Below are positions 51,875 to 58,928 of a stretch of 64,000 bases of DNA, one piece after another. A program made the translations under genes and the position numbers. The first letter of the stretch is position 1, and each line of letters begins with the position of its first letter. The stretch lies in assembly GCF_000266905.1 (NCBI RefSeq), contig NC_018027.1, positions 3,844,001 to 3,908,000 on the forward strand, given 5' to 3'. The notes beneath the pieces are model-generated. The model did not search any database, was not told where the DNA came from, and was given only the letters and a program-made list of their open reading frames with translations. This stretch comes from Mycolicibacterium chubuense NBB4 (GTDB lineage Bacteria > Actinomycetota > Actinomycetes > Mycobacteriales > Mycobacteriaceae).

Positions 51875-52639
51875 TCAGCCTTTGGCGATCAGGCCGTCGA
51901 CGATCTTGTTGAAGTCGGCCGTCCCGAACGACACGTACTCTGCGAGGTTGGCGTAGTCGAGCGAGGCCATCACCGACCGCTCGAGTTGGATGTTCATCAA
52001 CCGCTTGGTGCTCTCGACCGCCTGCTGCGGCAGCGCCATGATCTTCTCGGCGCACGCGATCGCCTCGGCCACCGGATCGGCCACGACGTGGTTGGCCAGA
52101 CCGAGTTCCAGTGCGCGCGGTGCCTTGATCCGCACGCCCGTCAGCGCGAACTCCTTGGCCTGCAGCAGGCTGATCTGCGATCCCCAGACCAACGGGCCGC
52201 CGTCGGCCGCCACCAGGCCGATCTGCACGTGGGGGTCGGCGAAATGCGCAGACTCGGCCATGTAGACGATGTCGGACAGCGCCGCCAGGCTGCACCCCAG
52301 GCCGACGGCAGGTCCGTTGACCGCGGCGATCACCGGGATGCGGCAGCGCACCATGCCGATGACGAGGTCGCGTCCGTGCTTGATGGTCTTCGTCCGCAGA
52401 GCTTCGTCGCGCCGCAGCTCGTCGAGGTAGTTGAAGTCGCCGCCTGCCGAAAAGGCCCGGCCCGCACCGGTGATGACGGCCGCGCGGGCGTCGGCGTCCT
52501 CGTTGAGCTCGTCCCAGATCTTGGCCAGCCCGACGTGCAGCGCGTCGTTCACGGCGTTGAGCGCATCAGGGCGGTTCAGCGTGATGACGCGCAGGCCGCC
52601 CTCGGCGCGGACATCGATTTCGTCTGGCATTCCGTACAT
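51875..52639 (-). CDS. enoyl-CoA hydratase/isomerase (EchA family)
   Basis: Crotonase of 254 residues: VITLNRPDALNAVND, GRAFSAGGDFNYLDEL (oxyanion hole), AAVNGPAVGLGCSLAALSDIVYMAESAHFADPHVQIGLVAADGG. Asp/Gly in place of the two catalytic Glu suggests isomerase- or hydratase-like variation. AGGA five bases before the ATG. Separated by seven bases from the FadE pair upstream on the same strand, so it should act on their product. Confidence 0.9.
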   Translation of the reverse strand: MYGMPDEIDVRAEGGLRVITLNRPDALNAVNDALHVGLAKIWDELNEDADARAAVITGAGRAFSAGGDFNYLDELRRDEALRTKTIKHGRDLVIGMVRCRIPVIAAVNGPAVGLGCSLAALSDIVYMAESAHFADPHVQIGLVAADGGPLVWGSQISLLQAKEFALTGVRIKAPRALELGLANHVVADPVAEAIACAEKIMALPQQAVESTKRLMNIQLERSVMASLDYANLAEYVSFGTADFNKIVDGLIAKG

Positions 52640-52646
52640 GTATGTC

Positions 52647-53735
52647 CTAGCCTCCCAGTCCGAGAATTCTCGACGCGATGATGTTCTTCTGGATCTGCGA
52701 CGTCCCGCCCATCACGCTCTGCGCGCGGCTGTACATGTAGGCGCCGAACAATTCGTCGTCGCCGGTGCCCACCGTCCTGAGCGCTGCATGCCCGACAGAC
52801 TGCTCGACCCACGTCATCAGCAGTTTGTCGAGCGAGCCCTGCGGACCGTGAGTGAGCCCGTCGAGTTGCTCGGAGAGCCGCCGGCGCACGTGCAGCCGCA
52901 GCATCTCCGTCTGCACCCACGCCCACTGCAGTTCCTCGGGCGGGGCGCCGTCGACGCGAGACGCCATCTGGCGCACCGTCTTTCCGTACCGCGCCGAGAA
53001 ACCCAGCGTGGAGGGCTCCCGCTCATGGCTGACGACCGTCATCGCCAGCTTCCAGCCCTCCCCCGGCGCACCCACCATGTTCTCGGCGGGGACCCGCGCG
53101 CCGTCGAAACCGACCTGCCCGAATTCCTTGGTGACACCGCTGATCATCTTCAGCGGGCGTTGCTCGATCCCGGGCTGGTGCATGTTGACGATGAACGCCG
53201 AGATGCCCTTGTGCTTCGGCACGTCCTTTTCGGTGCGGGCCAGCACCAGGCACCAGTCCGCGACGTCGGAGTAGCTCGTCCAGATCTTGTGCCCGTGAAT
53301 GACGTACTCGTCACCGTCCCGGACTGCCGTCGTGGTCAACGACGCCAGGTCGGATCCGGCCCCGGGTTCGGAGAAGCCCTGGCACCACCGCTCGGTGCCG
53401 TTGATCATTCCGGGCAGGAACCGTTGCCGGAGTTCCTCGCTGCCATGGTGACTCAAGCCGACGACGAGGTAGCCCAGGCTCGGCCGCGCCGGCGCGCCGG
53501 CCTTGGCGATCTCCTCGTCGACGATGACGTCGTAGACCGGAGGCAGATCCTGGCCTCCGTACTCTTTCGGCCACGAGGTGCCGAAGAAGCCTGCGCCGAA
53601 GAGCGCCTGATGCCACTCGCCCGCCTTGGCCCAGTATTCGTCGCCGGAGGTCGGGAATCTGCCCTTCTGCTCGGTCAGCCAGGCCCTCAGCCGCTCCCGG
53701 AAGGCGGCCTCATCGGGGGAATCACGAAAGTCCAA
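52647..53735 (-). CDS. acyl-CoA dehydrogenase, catalytic-type subunit of a FadE pair
   Basis: Protein of 362 residues: WCQGFSEPGAGSDLASLTTTAV, YVIHGHKIWTSYSDVADWCLVLART, VVSHEREPSTLGFSARYG with a Glu at the expected base position, and GGTSQIQKNIIASRILGLGG at the end. It overlaps the smaller partner gene by 14 bases, so the two are made in equal amounts, as in alpha2beta2 FadE complexes. Same arrangement as 7183/8310. Confidence 0.92.
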   Translation of the reverse strand: MDFRDSPDEAAFRERLRAWLTEQKGRFPTSGDEYWAKAGEWHQALFGAGFFGTSWPKEYGGQDLPPVYDVIVDEEIAKAGAPARPSLGYLVVGLSHHGSEELRQRFLPGMINGTERWCQGFSEPGAGSDLASLTTTAVRDGDEYVIHGHKIWTSYSDVADWCLVLARTEKDVPKHKGISAFIVNMHQPGIEQRPLKMISGVTKEFGQVGFDGARVPAENMVGAPGEGWKLAMTVVSHEREPSTLGFSARYGKTVRQMASRVDGAPPEELQWAWVQTEMLRLHVRRRLSEQLDGLTHGPQGSLDKLLMTWVEQSVGHAALRTVGTGDDELFGAYMYSRAQSVMGGTSQIQKNIIASRILGLGG

Positions 53736-54537
53736 TGGTCAGCTCCTCCAGCTTCGCCGGCCACGTCTCGGTGGCGGCCAGCACTCGACGCAGATAGACA
53801 TGGGCCAGGCACTCCCAGGTGTTGCCGATGCCGCCGTGGACCTGGATCGACGTCTCGCACACCGTCATCGCGGCCCGCGCACAGTAGATCTTCGCGATGC
53901 GCCCCGCCTCGACCGCCTCGCGCACAGGCAGTTCGTCGACGGCCCAGGCGGCATGGCGCGCGACGCTGATCGATCCCTCGATCAGCGCCAGGCTCTCGGC
54001 GAGCAGATGCGCGACGGCCTGATACGAGCCGATCGTCGACCCGTACTGCTCGCGCACCTTGGCGTACTCGGTGGCCAGCGCGTGCGTGCCCCGCGCGGCG
54101 CCGACGATGTCGGCGGTCGTCGCGGCGAGCGCCAGCGCGTACCAGCGGCCCGAGTCCTCGTCGGAGAGCTCTCCCAGCTCGGACGGCGATTCGACCATTC
54201 CGGCAAGGCTTTTCGTCAGATCCACCGACACCGCCGCCTCGCCCGGCAGCTCCGCCCGGCGGCCGAGGCGGCGGTGCAGGTCGTCGGCCAGTACCGGTCC
54301 GAGGAACGGTACATCCACCAGGCGTCGGCCGAACTCCTCGGCGACGATGGCCACCTCGACCGCGGAGGCGCCGTCGGAGCGCAGGCTGCGGAACCCCGTG
54401 GCGTCGACGGCTTTCTCGAGCCGGGCGATGCGCGTCGCGTCGTCGAGGTCGGCGACCGACCCCGGACCCAGGTCCGCGGCCAGTTCCGCGGCGGCGTCGC
54501 GCAACTGTCGTTGTTCACTGGTCAGACGGACGTCCAC
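53722..54537 (-). CDS. acyl-CoA dehydrogenase, short partner subunit
   Basis: Protein of 271 residues: LTSEQRQLRDAAAELAADL at the N-terminus, EYAKVREQYGSTIGSYQAVAHLLAESLALIEG (flavin-contact region) and CETSIQVHGGIGNTWECLAHVYLRRVL at the end. Partner of the preceding-described dehydrogenase. The GTG has GGAGG five bases upstream, provided by the end of an intercistronic repeat inside the ligase gene. Confidence 0.9.
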   Translation of the reverse strand: MDVRLTSEQRQLRDAAAELAADLGPGSVADLDDATRIARLEKAVDATGFRSLRSDGASAVEVAIVAEEFGRRLVDVPFLGPVLADDLHRRLGRRAELPGEAAVSVDLTKSLAGMVESPSELGELSDEDSGRWYALALAATTADIVGAARGTHALATEYAKVREQYGSTIGSYQAVAHLLAESLALIEGSISVARHAAWAVDELPVREAVEAGRIAKIYCARAAMTVCETSIQVHGGIGNTWECLAHVYLRRVLAATETWPAKLEELTIGLS

Positions 54538-55957
54538 AGTTTCCTCCGCTCTTCGCGCAGGCGCTCAGCGCCCGCTCCCGTAACACTCGGCGAAGCACCT
54601 TGCCCGAGGGCAGGCGCGGGATCTCGTCGACGACGACGACCCGGCTCAGTCGCTTGTAGGACGCGAGCCGGTCGGCCACCAAGGCGGCGAGTTCGTCGGC
54701 GTCGACGGCGCCTCCGGCCTTGACCGCGGCGATGACGGCCTCGCCGTCGGCGGACGGCACACCGAAGACCGCACAGTCCTCCACGGCGGGATGTCCGTGC
54801 AGCACCGCCTCGATCTCGGCGGGCGCCACCTGGAAGCCGCGCACCTTGATCATCTCCTTGGCGCGGTCGGTGATCCGCAGCCACCCGTCGGTGTCGAGGG
54901 TGCCGACGTCCCCGGTGCGGTACCAGCCCTGCACGAACGCGCCCTCGGTGGAACTCTCCGGCAGATAGCCGGCCATCGCGGCTTCCGAGTGCACCTGGAT
55001 CTCGCCTTCGGCGCCGGGGCCCAGCACCTCCCCGGTGTCCAGCGACGCGATGCGCACGCTGACCCCGGGCACCGGCCGGCCGACCGTGTCCAACCGCGGA
55101 CGGTCGAGGTCGTTACAGGAGATGACGGGCAGTTCGCTGGCGCCGTAGGCCGTCACCCAGCGCACACCGGTGCGCCGGGAGACCGCCTCGGCCACACTGC
55201 CGGTGACCGGAGTGGCGCACCACATGATGTACCGCAACGAGGACAGGTCGTGGTCCTCCAGCCGAGGGTGTGCCGAGAGCGCCAAAGCGATGGGCGCGAC
55301 GGCCATTTCGACGGTGATGCGGTCGGACTCGATGTGGCGCAACATCGTGTCGATGTCGAACCGGCGATGCAGCCGGATCCATGCGCCGGTGTCGAGGGCC
55401 GTCGCGATGTTGAGCAGACCGAGGATGTGCGACGGCGGCGTCATCACCTGGATGCGGTCCGCCGATGTCAGGCCCAGCGCGCCGCGCCACTGACGTACCG
55501 CCGCCGACAGCGACGCGTGCGTGTGGCGCACCGCCTTGGGCATCCCCGTGGTTCCCGAGCTGAAGACGAAGACGGCGTCGGCGGCGGGCTTCACGGCCTC
55601 GGCCGACTCGGCCGCCCGCGGAGCCGGCGCCGGCGACTCGTCGAGATGCAGCATCGGCATGAGCTCGCCCAGCACGGGGTGGTCACCGACCGCGTGCGTG
55701 GGCTCGGTCAACGAGATCCCGTGGCGCACCTCGGCGGTCTTCCACGCCGGGCTCAGCAAGACCGCCGCCGCACCCAGGCGCCAGATCGCCTGCACCGCAA
55801 CGACGAACTCGGGGCGATTCGACGACATCAGCGCGACGCGCGAGCCGGGGGCCACTCCGCGCCGGTGCAACTCGACCGCCATCGCGCTTGCGAGAGCGTC
55901 GAGTTCGGCGACGCTGTGCTGCCGCTCCTCGAAGGCGAGCGCCATCCGCTCACTCAC
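54515..55957 (-). CDS. AMP-dependent acyl-CoA ligase, N-terminus apparently cut by a 2-bp frameshift
   Basis: Ligase of 480 residues: VFSSGTTGMPKAVRHTH (A3), AYGASELP (A5), GWYRTGDVGTLDTDGWLRITDRAKEMIKVRGFQVAPAEIE (A7-A8), PRLPSGKVLRRVLRERAL (A10 Lys). It activates an acid to its CoA thioester. Just upstream, another frame encodes VNIIHAIGEGAR, the typical beginning of such ligases; one extra GC in a GC repeat shifts the frame. Translation may start at GTG 55957, whose GTGA overlaps the stop of the short upstream frame. The last 15 residues come from an intercistronic repeat. Confidence 0.87.
   Translation of the reverse strand: MSERMALAFEERQHSVAELDALASAMAVELHRRGVAPGSRVALMSSNRPEFVVAVQAIWRLGAAAVLLSPAWKTAEVRHGISLTEPTHAVGDHPVLGELMPMLHLDESPAPAPRAAESAEAVKPAADAVFVFSSGTTGMPKAVRHTHASLSAAVRQWRGALGLTSADRIQVMTPPSHILGLLNIATALDTGAWIRLHRRFDIDTMLRHIESDRITVEMAVAPIALALSAHPRLEDHDLSSLRYIMWCATPVTGSVAEAVSRRTGVRWVTAYGASELPVISCNDLDRPRLDTVGRPVPGVSVRIASLDTGEVLGPGAEGEIQVHSEAAMAGYLPESSTEGAFVQGWYRTGDVGTLDTDGWLRITDRAKEMIKVRGFQVAPAEIEAVLHGHPAVEDCAVFGVPSADGEAVIAAVKAGGAVDADELAALVADRLASYKRLSRVVVVDEIPRLPSGKVLRRVLRERALSACAKSGGNCGRPSDQ
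54549..54569 (-). repeat. intercistronic repeat, copy 2 (read through)
   Basis: Minus strand GCTGAGCGCCTGCGCGAAGAG. Here the TGA of the other copies is out of use because the frame reads CTG AGC, so the ligase continues through the element. It ends 11 bases before the GTG of the next gene. Confidence 0.65.
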
Positions 55958-55998
55958 GTCGCGCGCGCCCCTTCACCGATAGCGTGGATGATGTTCAC
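55954..55998 (-). pseudogene. displaced N-terminus of the ligase / 14-codon leader frame
   Basis: GTG at 55998 opens VNIIHAIGEGARAT and stops at a TGA overlapping the ligase GTG. Removing one GC from the (GC) run at about 55961-55970 would join it in frame as GEGARDVSERMALAFEER, which reads like a normal ligase N-terminus. Either a real frameshift, a slippery tract, or a sequencing error. Confidence 0.55.
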
Positions 55999-56019
55999 GA
56001 GAGGACTACCGTTAGTCTA

Positions 56020-56036
56020 GGAGAATAGTATTCTCC
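56020..56036. promoter_or_regulatory. GAGAAT-N3-ATTCTC operator, site 6
   Basis: GGAGAATAGTATTCTCC is a perfect 17-bp palindrome between the ligase gene and the divergent ferredoxin gene. TAGTAT inside fits a -10 element. On the minus strand TAGACT at 56014-56019 is another possible -10 giving a nearly leaderless ligase transcript. Confidence 0.75.
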
Positions 56037-56068
56037 AATTACCAGAATGACAATGTCGAGAGAGGGTC

Positions 56069-56356
56069 ATGAGCGACGCTGAGGGCACCATCACCATCAC
56101 GCTGGACGGCAGCACCGCGTCGGTCTCGGGGAAGCCCGGCGAGACGCTGCTCGAAAGCGCCCGGCGTGCGGGCATGGGTCCGCCGTTCTCCTGCGAGGCA
56201 GGCAACTGCGGTACGTGCATGGCCATGTTGACGGACGGTAAGGCCACGATGCGGGTCAACGACGCGTTGACCGAGGACGAGGTCGCCGAGGGGTATGTGC
56301 TCACCTGCCAGGCGATTCCCGACACCGCGTCGGTGGCGGTCAGCTACGACGAGTGA
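56069..56356 (+). CDS. [2Fe-2S] plant-type ferredoxin
   Basis: Protein of 95 residues with CEAGNCGTC (C-x4-C-x2-C) and a distant LTCQ Cys, the ligands of a plant-type [2Fe-2S] cluster. GETLLESARRAGMGPPFSC is the usual lead-in. It is alone on its strand and converges on the CoA-transferase with a 13-base overlap. It could feed the Rieske oxygenase or a P450; no reductase is linked. Confidence 0.92.
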   Translation: MSDAEGTITITLDGSTASVSGKPGETLLESARRAGMGPPFSCEAGNCGTCMAMLTDGKATMRVNDALTEDEVAEGYVLTCQAIPDTASVAVSYDE

Positions 56357-57420
56357 ACCGACCGAGCCCCTGTTCCGGGGGCGTCGGCATGCTCGTCGAG
56401 CCGTGGCGGTGGCCGGTAGCCGGGCTCATAGCCTGCGATCCGGATCGGGCTTCCCACCAGTCGGAACCCTCCCGCGGTGATCAGCGCCTCGGGCGTCGCC
56501 GCGAGCGCCTCCGGCAGGGTGCGGACTGCGGAGACGGGGATGCCCAGCGGCCGTAACCGCGTCTCCCAGTTCGCGGCGGTGTCGGTCGCCAGCGCCGCAC
56601 CGACCACCGCCAGGACCTCGTCCCGCCGGGCCGCCCGTTCGGCCATCGTCGGGAACCCCTCGATCCCCGCCTCCGCGGCGAACGCGGCCCAGAACGCGTC
56701 ATGGGTGATGAACAGCGCCAGATAGCCGTCGGCGGTCGGGAACAACTGCGCGGGAACGTAATACGAGTGCGCACCATATGGGTGGCGGCGGGGCTCGACG
56801 CCGTCGTTGAGGTAAGCCGCGGCGCGATAGTTCAGCTGGGAGAGCATCACGTCACGCAGCGACACATCCACCTGTCCGCCCCGGCCGGACACGATCTGGG
56901 CCAGCAGGCCGAGCGCGGCGGTCAGTCCCGTCGAGTTGTCGGCCGACGAGTAACCGGGCAGGGTGGGCGGCCCGTCCGGGTCGCCGGTCATCGCCGCCAC
57001 CCCGGTCGCGGCCTGGATCACGTAGTCGAACGCCGGATCGTCGCCGCCGTCGAGGCCGAATCCCGTCATCGCCACGCAGACGATGCCCTCGTTGAACTCC
57101 TTGAGCGAGTCGTAGGTCAGGCCGAGACGGCGGATCGCCGACGGCTTCATGTTGACCAGCAGCGCATGCGAATTCGCGACGAGCTCGCCGAGCCTGCGCC
57201 GGCCTTCCGCTGAGCGCAGATCCAGGCACACGCTCTGCTTGTTGCGGTTGAGGCTCGCGAAATAACTGTCGCTGACCTGGCGCGAGATCTCGCCGCCCGG
57301 GGGCTCGATCTTGATCACCTCGGCGCCGAGATCGGCCAGCAGCATGGTGGCGTACGGCCCGGCGAGCATGACCCCGACCTCGAGGACGCGAATCCCGGCC
57401 AACGGGCCCACGGATGTCAT
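56344..57420 (-). CDS. CaiB/BaiF family CoA-transferase
   Basis: Class III CoA-transferase of 358 residues: LAGIRVLEVGVMLAGPYATMLLADLGAEVIKIEPPGG, LNRNKQSVCLDLRS, GFGLDGGDDPAFDYVIQAATGVAAMTGDPDGPP, and catalytic Asp in SSADNSTGLTAALG. The ATG at 57420 has GAGGG five bases upstream and lies just after an intercistronic repeat; an in-frame TTG at 57444 belongs to that repeat. Follows the luciferase-like gene. Confidence 0.92.
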   Translation of the reverse strand: MTSVGPLAGIRVLEVGVMLAGPYATMLLADLGAEVIKIEPPGGEISRQVSDSYFASLNRNKQSVCLDLRSAEGRRRLGELVANSHALLVNMKPSAIRRLGLTYDSLKEFNEGIVCVAMTGFGLDGGDDPAFDYVIQAATGVAAMTGDPDGPPTLPGYSSADNSTGLTAALGLLAQIVSGRGGQVDVSLRDVMLSQLNYRAAAYLNDGVEPRRHPYGAHSYYVPAQLFPTADGYLALFITHDAFWAAFAAEAGIEGFPTMAERAARRDEVLAVVGAALATDTAANWETRLRPLGIPVSAVRTLPEALAATPEALITAGGFRLVGSPIRIAGYEPGYRPPPRLDEHADAPGTGARSVHSS

Positions 57421-57432
57421 CGCTGCCCTCGG

Positions 57433-57453
57433 CTTTTCGCGCAAACGCTCATC
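57433..57453 (-). repeat. intercistronic repeat, copy 3
   Basis: Minus strand GATGAGCGTTTGCGCGAAAAG; its TGA is the stop of the luciferase-like gene, and the CoA-transferase ATG follows 12 bases later. Downstream CGAGGGC is shared with copy 4. Confidence 0.7.
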
Positions 57454-58405
57454 GGATTCGCTTCGCGAGCTCGGCGATCACCTCGCGCGTGCGATATTTC
57501 GACGCCACCAGCTCGTCGCGGGTCTCCCCGATCGGCAGCAGCCGCACGGACAGATCCGTCACCCCCGCATCCGCGAACTGCTGGAAGCGACGCAGGATCG
57601 ACTCCTCGTCGCCGGCGGCGCACAGATCGCCGACGTTGCGCGCGTCGCCGCGGTCCAGCAGCCGCTGATAGTTGGGCGACGTCTCGGCCTCAGCCAGGAT
57701 GCGGTTGGCCCGCTCCTTGGCCGCCTCGATCTCGGAGTTCGCGCAGAGGCACACCGGGATGCCCGCCACGATGCGGGGCGCGGGACGGCCGGCGTCGGCG
57801 GCGGCCTTCGTGATCTTGGGGGCGATGTGCTCGCCGATCGCCTTCTCGTCGGCCATCCACAGCACGGTGCCATCGGCATGCGCACCGGCGATCTGGAGCA
57901 TCACCGGCCCGAGTGCCGCGACGAGCACCGGCAGCGGCTGCTCTGCCCCGAGCACCGTCGGGTTGTGCACGGTGAAGTTGTCATTCTCGACGTCCACGTC
58001 ACCCGGCCCGGCGAGTGCGGTGTTCAGCACCTCGAGATAGTCACGGGTGTAGGCGGCCGGCTTCTCGTACGGAATCCCAAGCATGTCGCGCACGATCCAG
58101 TGGTGCGAGGGCCCGACGCCGAGCGCCAGTCGGCCGCCTGCCATCGCGTGTACCGACAGTGCCTGGCGGGCAAGGGCAATCGGATGCTGCGCCTGCAGCG
58201 GGACCACCGCGGTGCCGAGTTCGATCCGGGAGGTGTGGGCGGCCATCAACGCGACCATCGTCAGGCAGTCGAAGTCGTTGGGCACCTGGGGCATCCACGC
58301 GGTGTCCAGGCCGGCGGATTCCGCCCACTCGATGTCGGACACCAGCTTGCCGACCTTGCGCGACATGTCGCCGCGCTCGGCCCCGATCATCACGCCGAGT
58401 CTCAT
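57449..58405 (-). CDS. luciferase-like oxidoreductase, probably F420-dependent
   Basis: Protein of 318 residues: MRLGVMIGAERGDM, AGLDTAWMPQVPNDFDCLTMVALMAAHTSRIELGTAVVPLQAQHPIALARQALSVHAMAGGRLALGVGPSHHW. This N-terminal pattern and length fit the mycobacterial F420-dependent LLM families rather than FMN monooxygenases. It lies between the B12 subunit and the CoA-transferase genes. Possible hydride transfer to an unsaturated or keto acyl intermediate. Confidence 0.85.
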   Translation of the reverse strand: MRLGVMIGAERGDMSRKVGKLVSDIEWAESAGLDTAWMPQVPNDFDCLTMVALMAAHTSRIELGTAVVPLQAQHPIALARQALSVHAMAGGRLALGVGPSHHWIVRDMLGIPYEKPAAYTRDYLEVLNTALAGPGDVDVENDNFTVHNPTVLGAEQPLPVLVAALGPVMLQIAGAHADGTVLWMADEKAIGEHIAPKITKAAADAGRPAPRIVAGIPVCLCANSEIEAAKERANRILAEAETSPNYQRLLDRGDARNVGDLCAAGDEESILRRFQQFADAGVTDLSVRLLPIGETRDELVASKYRTREVIAELAKRIR

Positions 58406-58493
58406 GCCTCGTCCCTTTCCTTCGTCGAGTGTGCGGTCAGGGCCCGAAGACGACCGGAATGGCGCCCCGGGCGCACATTCGGCCGGACCGCCA

Positions 58494-58892
58494 TCATTCG
58501 GCCGCCTTCTCGGTCAACGCCCGCACGTCCCGCACCAGGTCCTCCAGCGACGTGCCGGTCGGAAAGACCGCCGCGGCGCCCGCGTCGAGGAGCTTCTGCA
58601 CGTCGCCCCCAGGGATGGTGCCGCCCACCACGACCGCGATGTCGCCTGCGTCAGCGGCCCGCAACGCGTCGACGGTGCGTTGCGTCAGCGCGACATGCGC
58701 GCCGGACAGGATCGAAAGCCCAACGAGTGCAACATCTTCCTGCAGCGCGATCGACACGATGTCTTCGATGCGCTGGCGGATGCCGGTGTAGATCACCTCG
58801 AACCCGGCGTCGCGCAGCGTGCGCGCCACGATCTTGGCCCCCCGGTCATGGCCGTCCAGTCCGGGCTTGGCCACCAATACGCGAACACCCAT
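58494..58892 (-). CDS. B12-binding small subunit of acyl-CoA mutase
   Basis: Protein of 132 residues that is one complete cobalamin-binding domain: GLDGHDRG (DxHxxG, H15 being the lower cobalt ligand), LSILSGAH (SxL) and VVVGGTIP (GG). Size and fold match the small subunits of split mutases such as isobutyryl-CoA mutase or archaeal methylmalonyl-CoA mutase. The ATG at 58892 is used; it follows the mutase large-subunit gene by 34 bases with an intercistronic repeat between. Confidence 0.93.
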   Translation of the reverse strand: MGVRVLVAKPGLDGHDRGAKIVARTLRDAGFEVIYTGIRQRIEDIVSIALQEDVALVGLSILSGAHVALTQRTVDALRAADAGDIAVVVGGTIPGGDVQKLLDAGAAAVFPTGTSLEDLVRDVRALTEKAAE

Positions 58893-58907
58893 CACTGCGG
58901 CCCTCGC

Positions 58908-58928
58908 TTCTTCGCGCAAGCGCTCATC
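58908..58928 (-). repeat. intercistronic repeat, copy 4
   Basis: Minus strand GATGAGCGCTTGCGCGAAGAA between mutase large and small subunit genes. The mutase stop precedes it by one codon, giving TGA TGA. GCGAGGGC follows and serves as ribosome site for the small subunit. Confidence 0.7.

Noticed and set aside
3275..56036. GAGAAT palindromes as Fur/Zur or KstR boxes
   Set aside because: Metal-regulator boxes known to me have TAATGATAATCATTA-type or TTAGG-type sequences and KstR sites have AAC-NN-GTT; none matches the 6-3-6 design seen here.
58406..58493. Gap with CATTCGGCCG repeated twice and a GC-rich dyad
   Set aside because: The repeat is only ten bases and the dyad is bulged; nothing supports a gene, operator or terminator.
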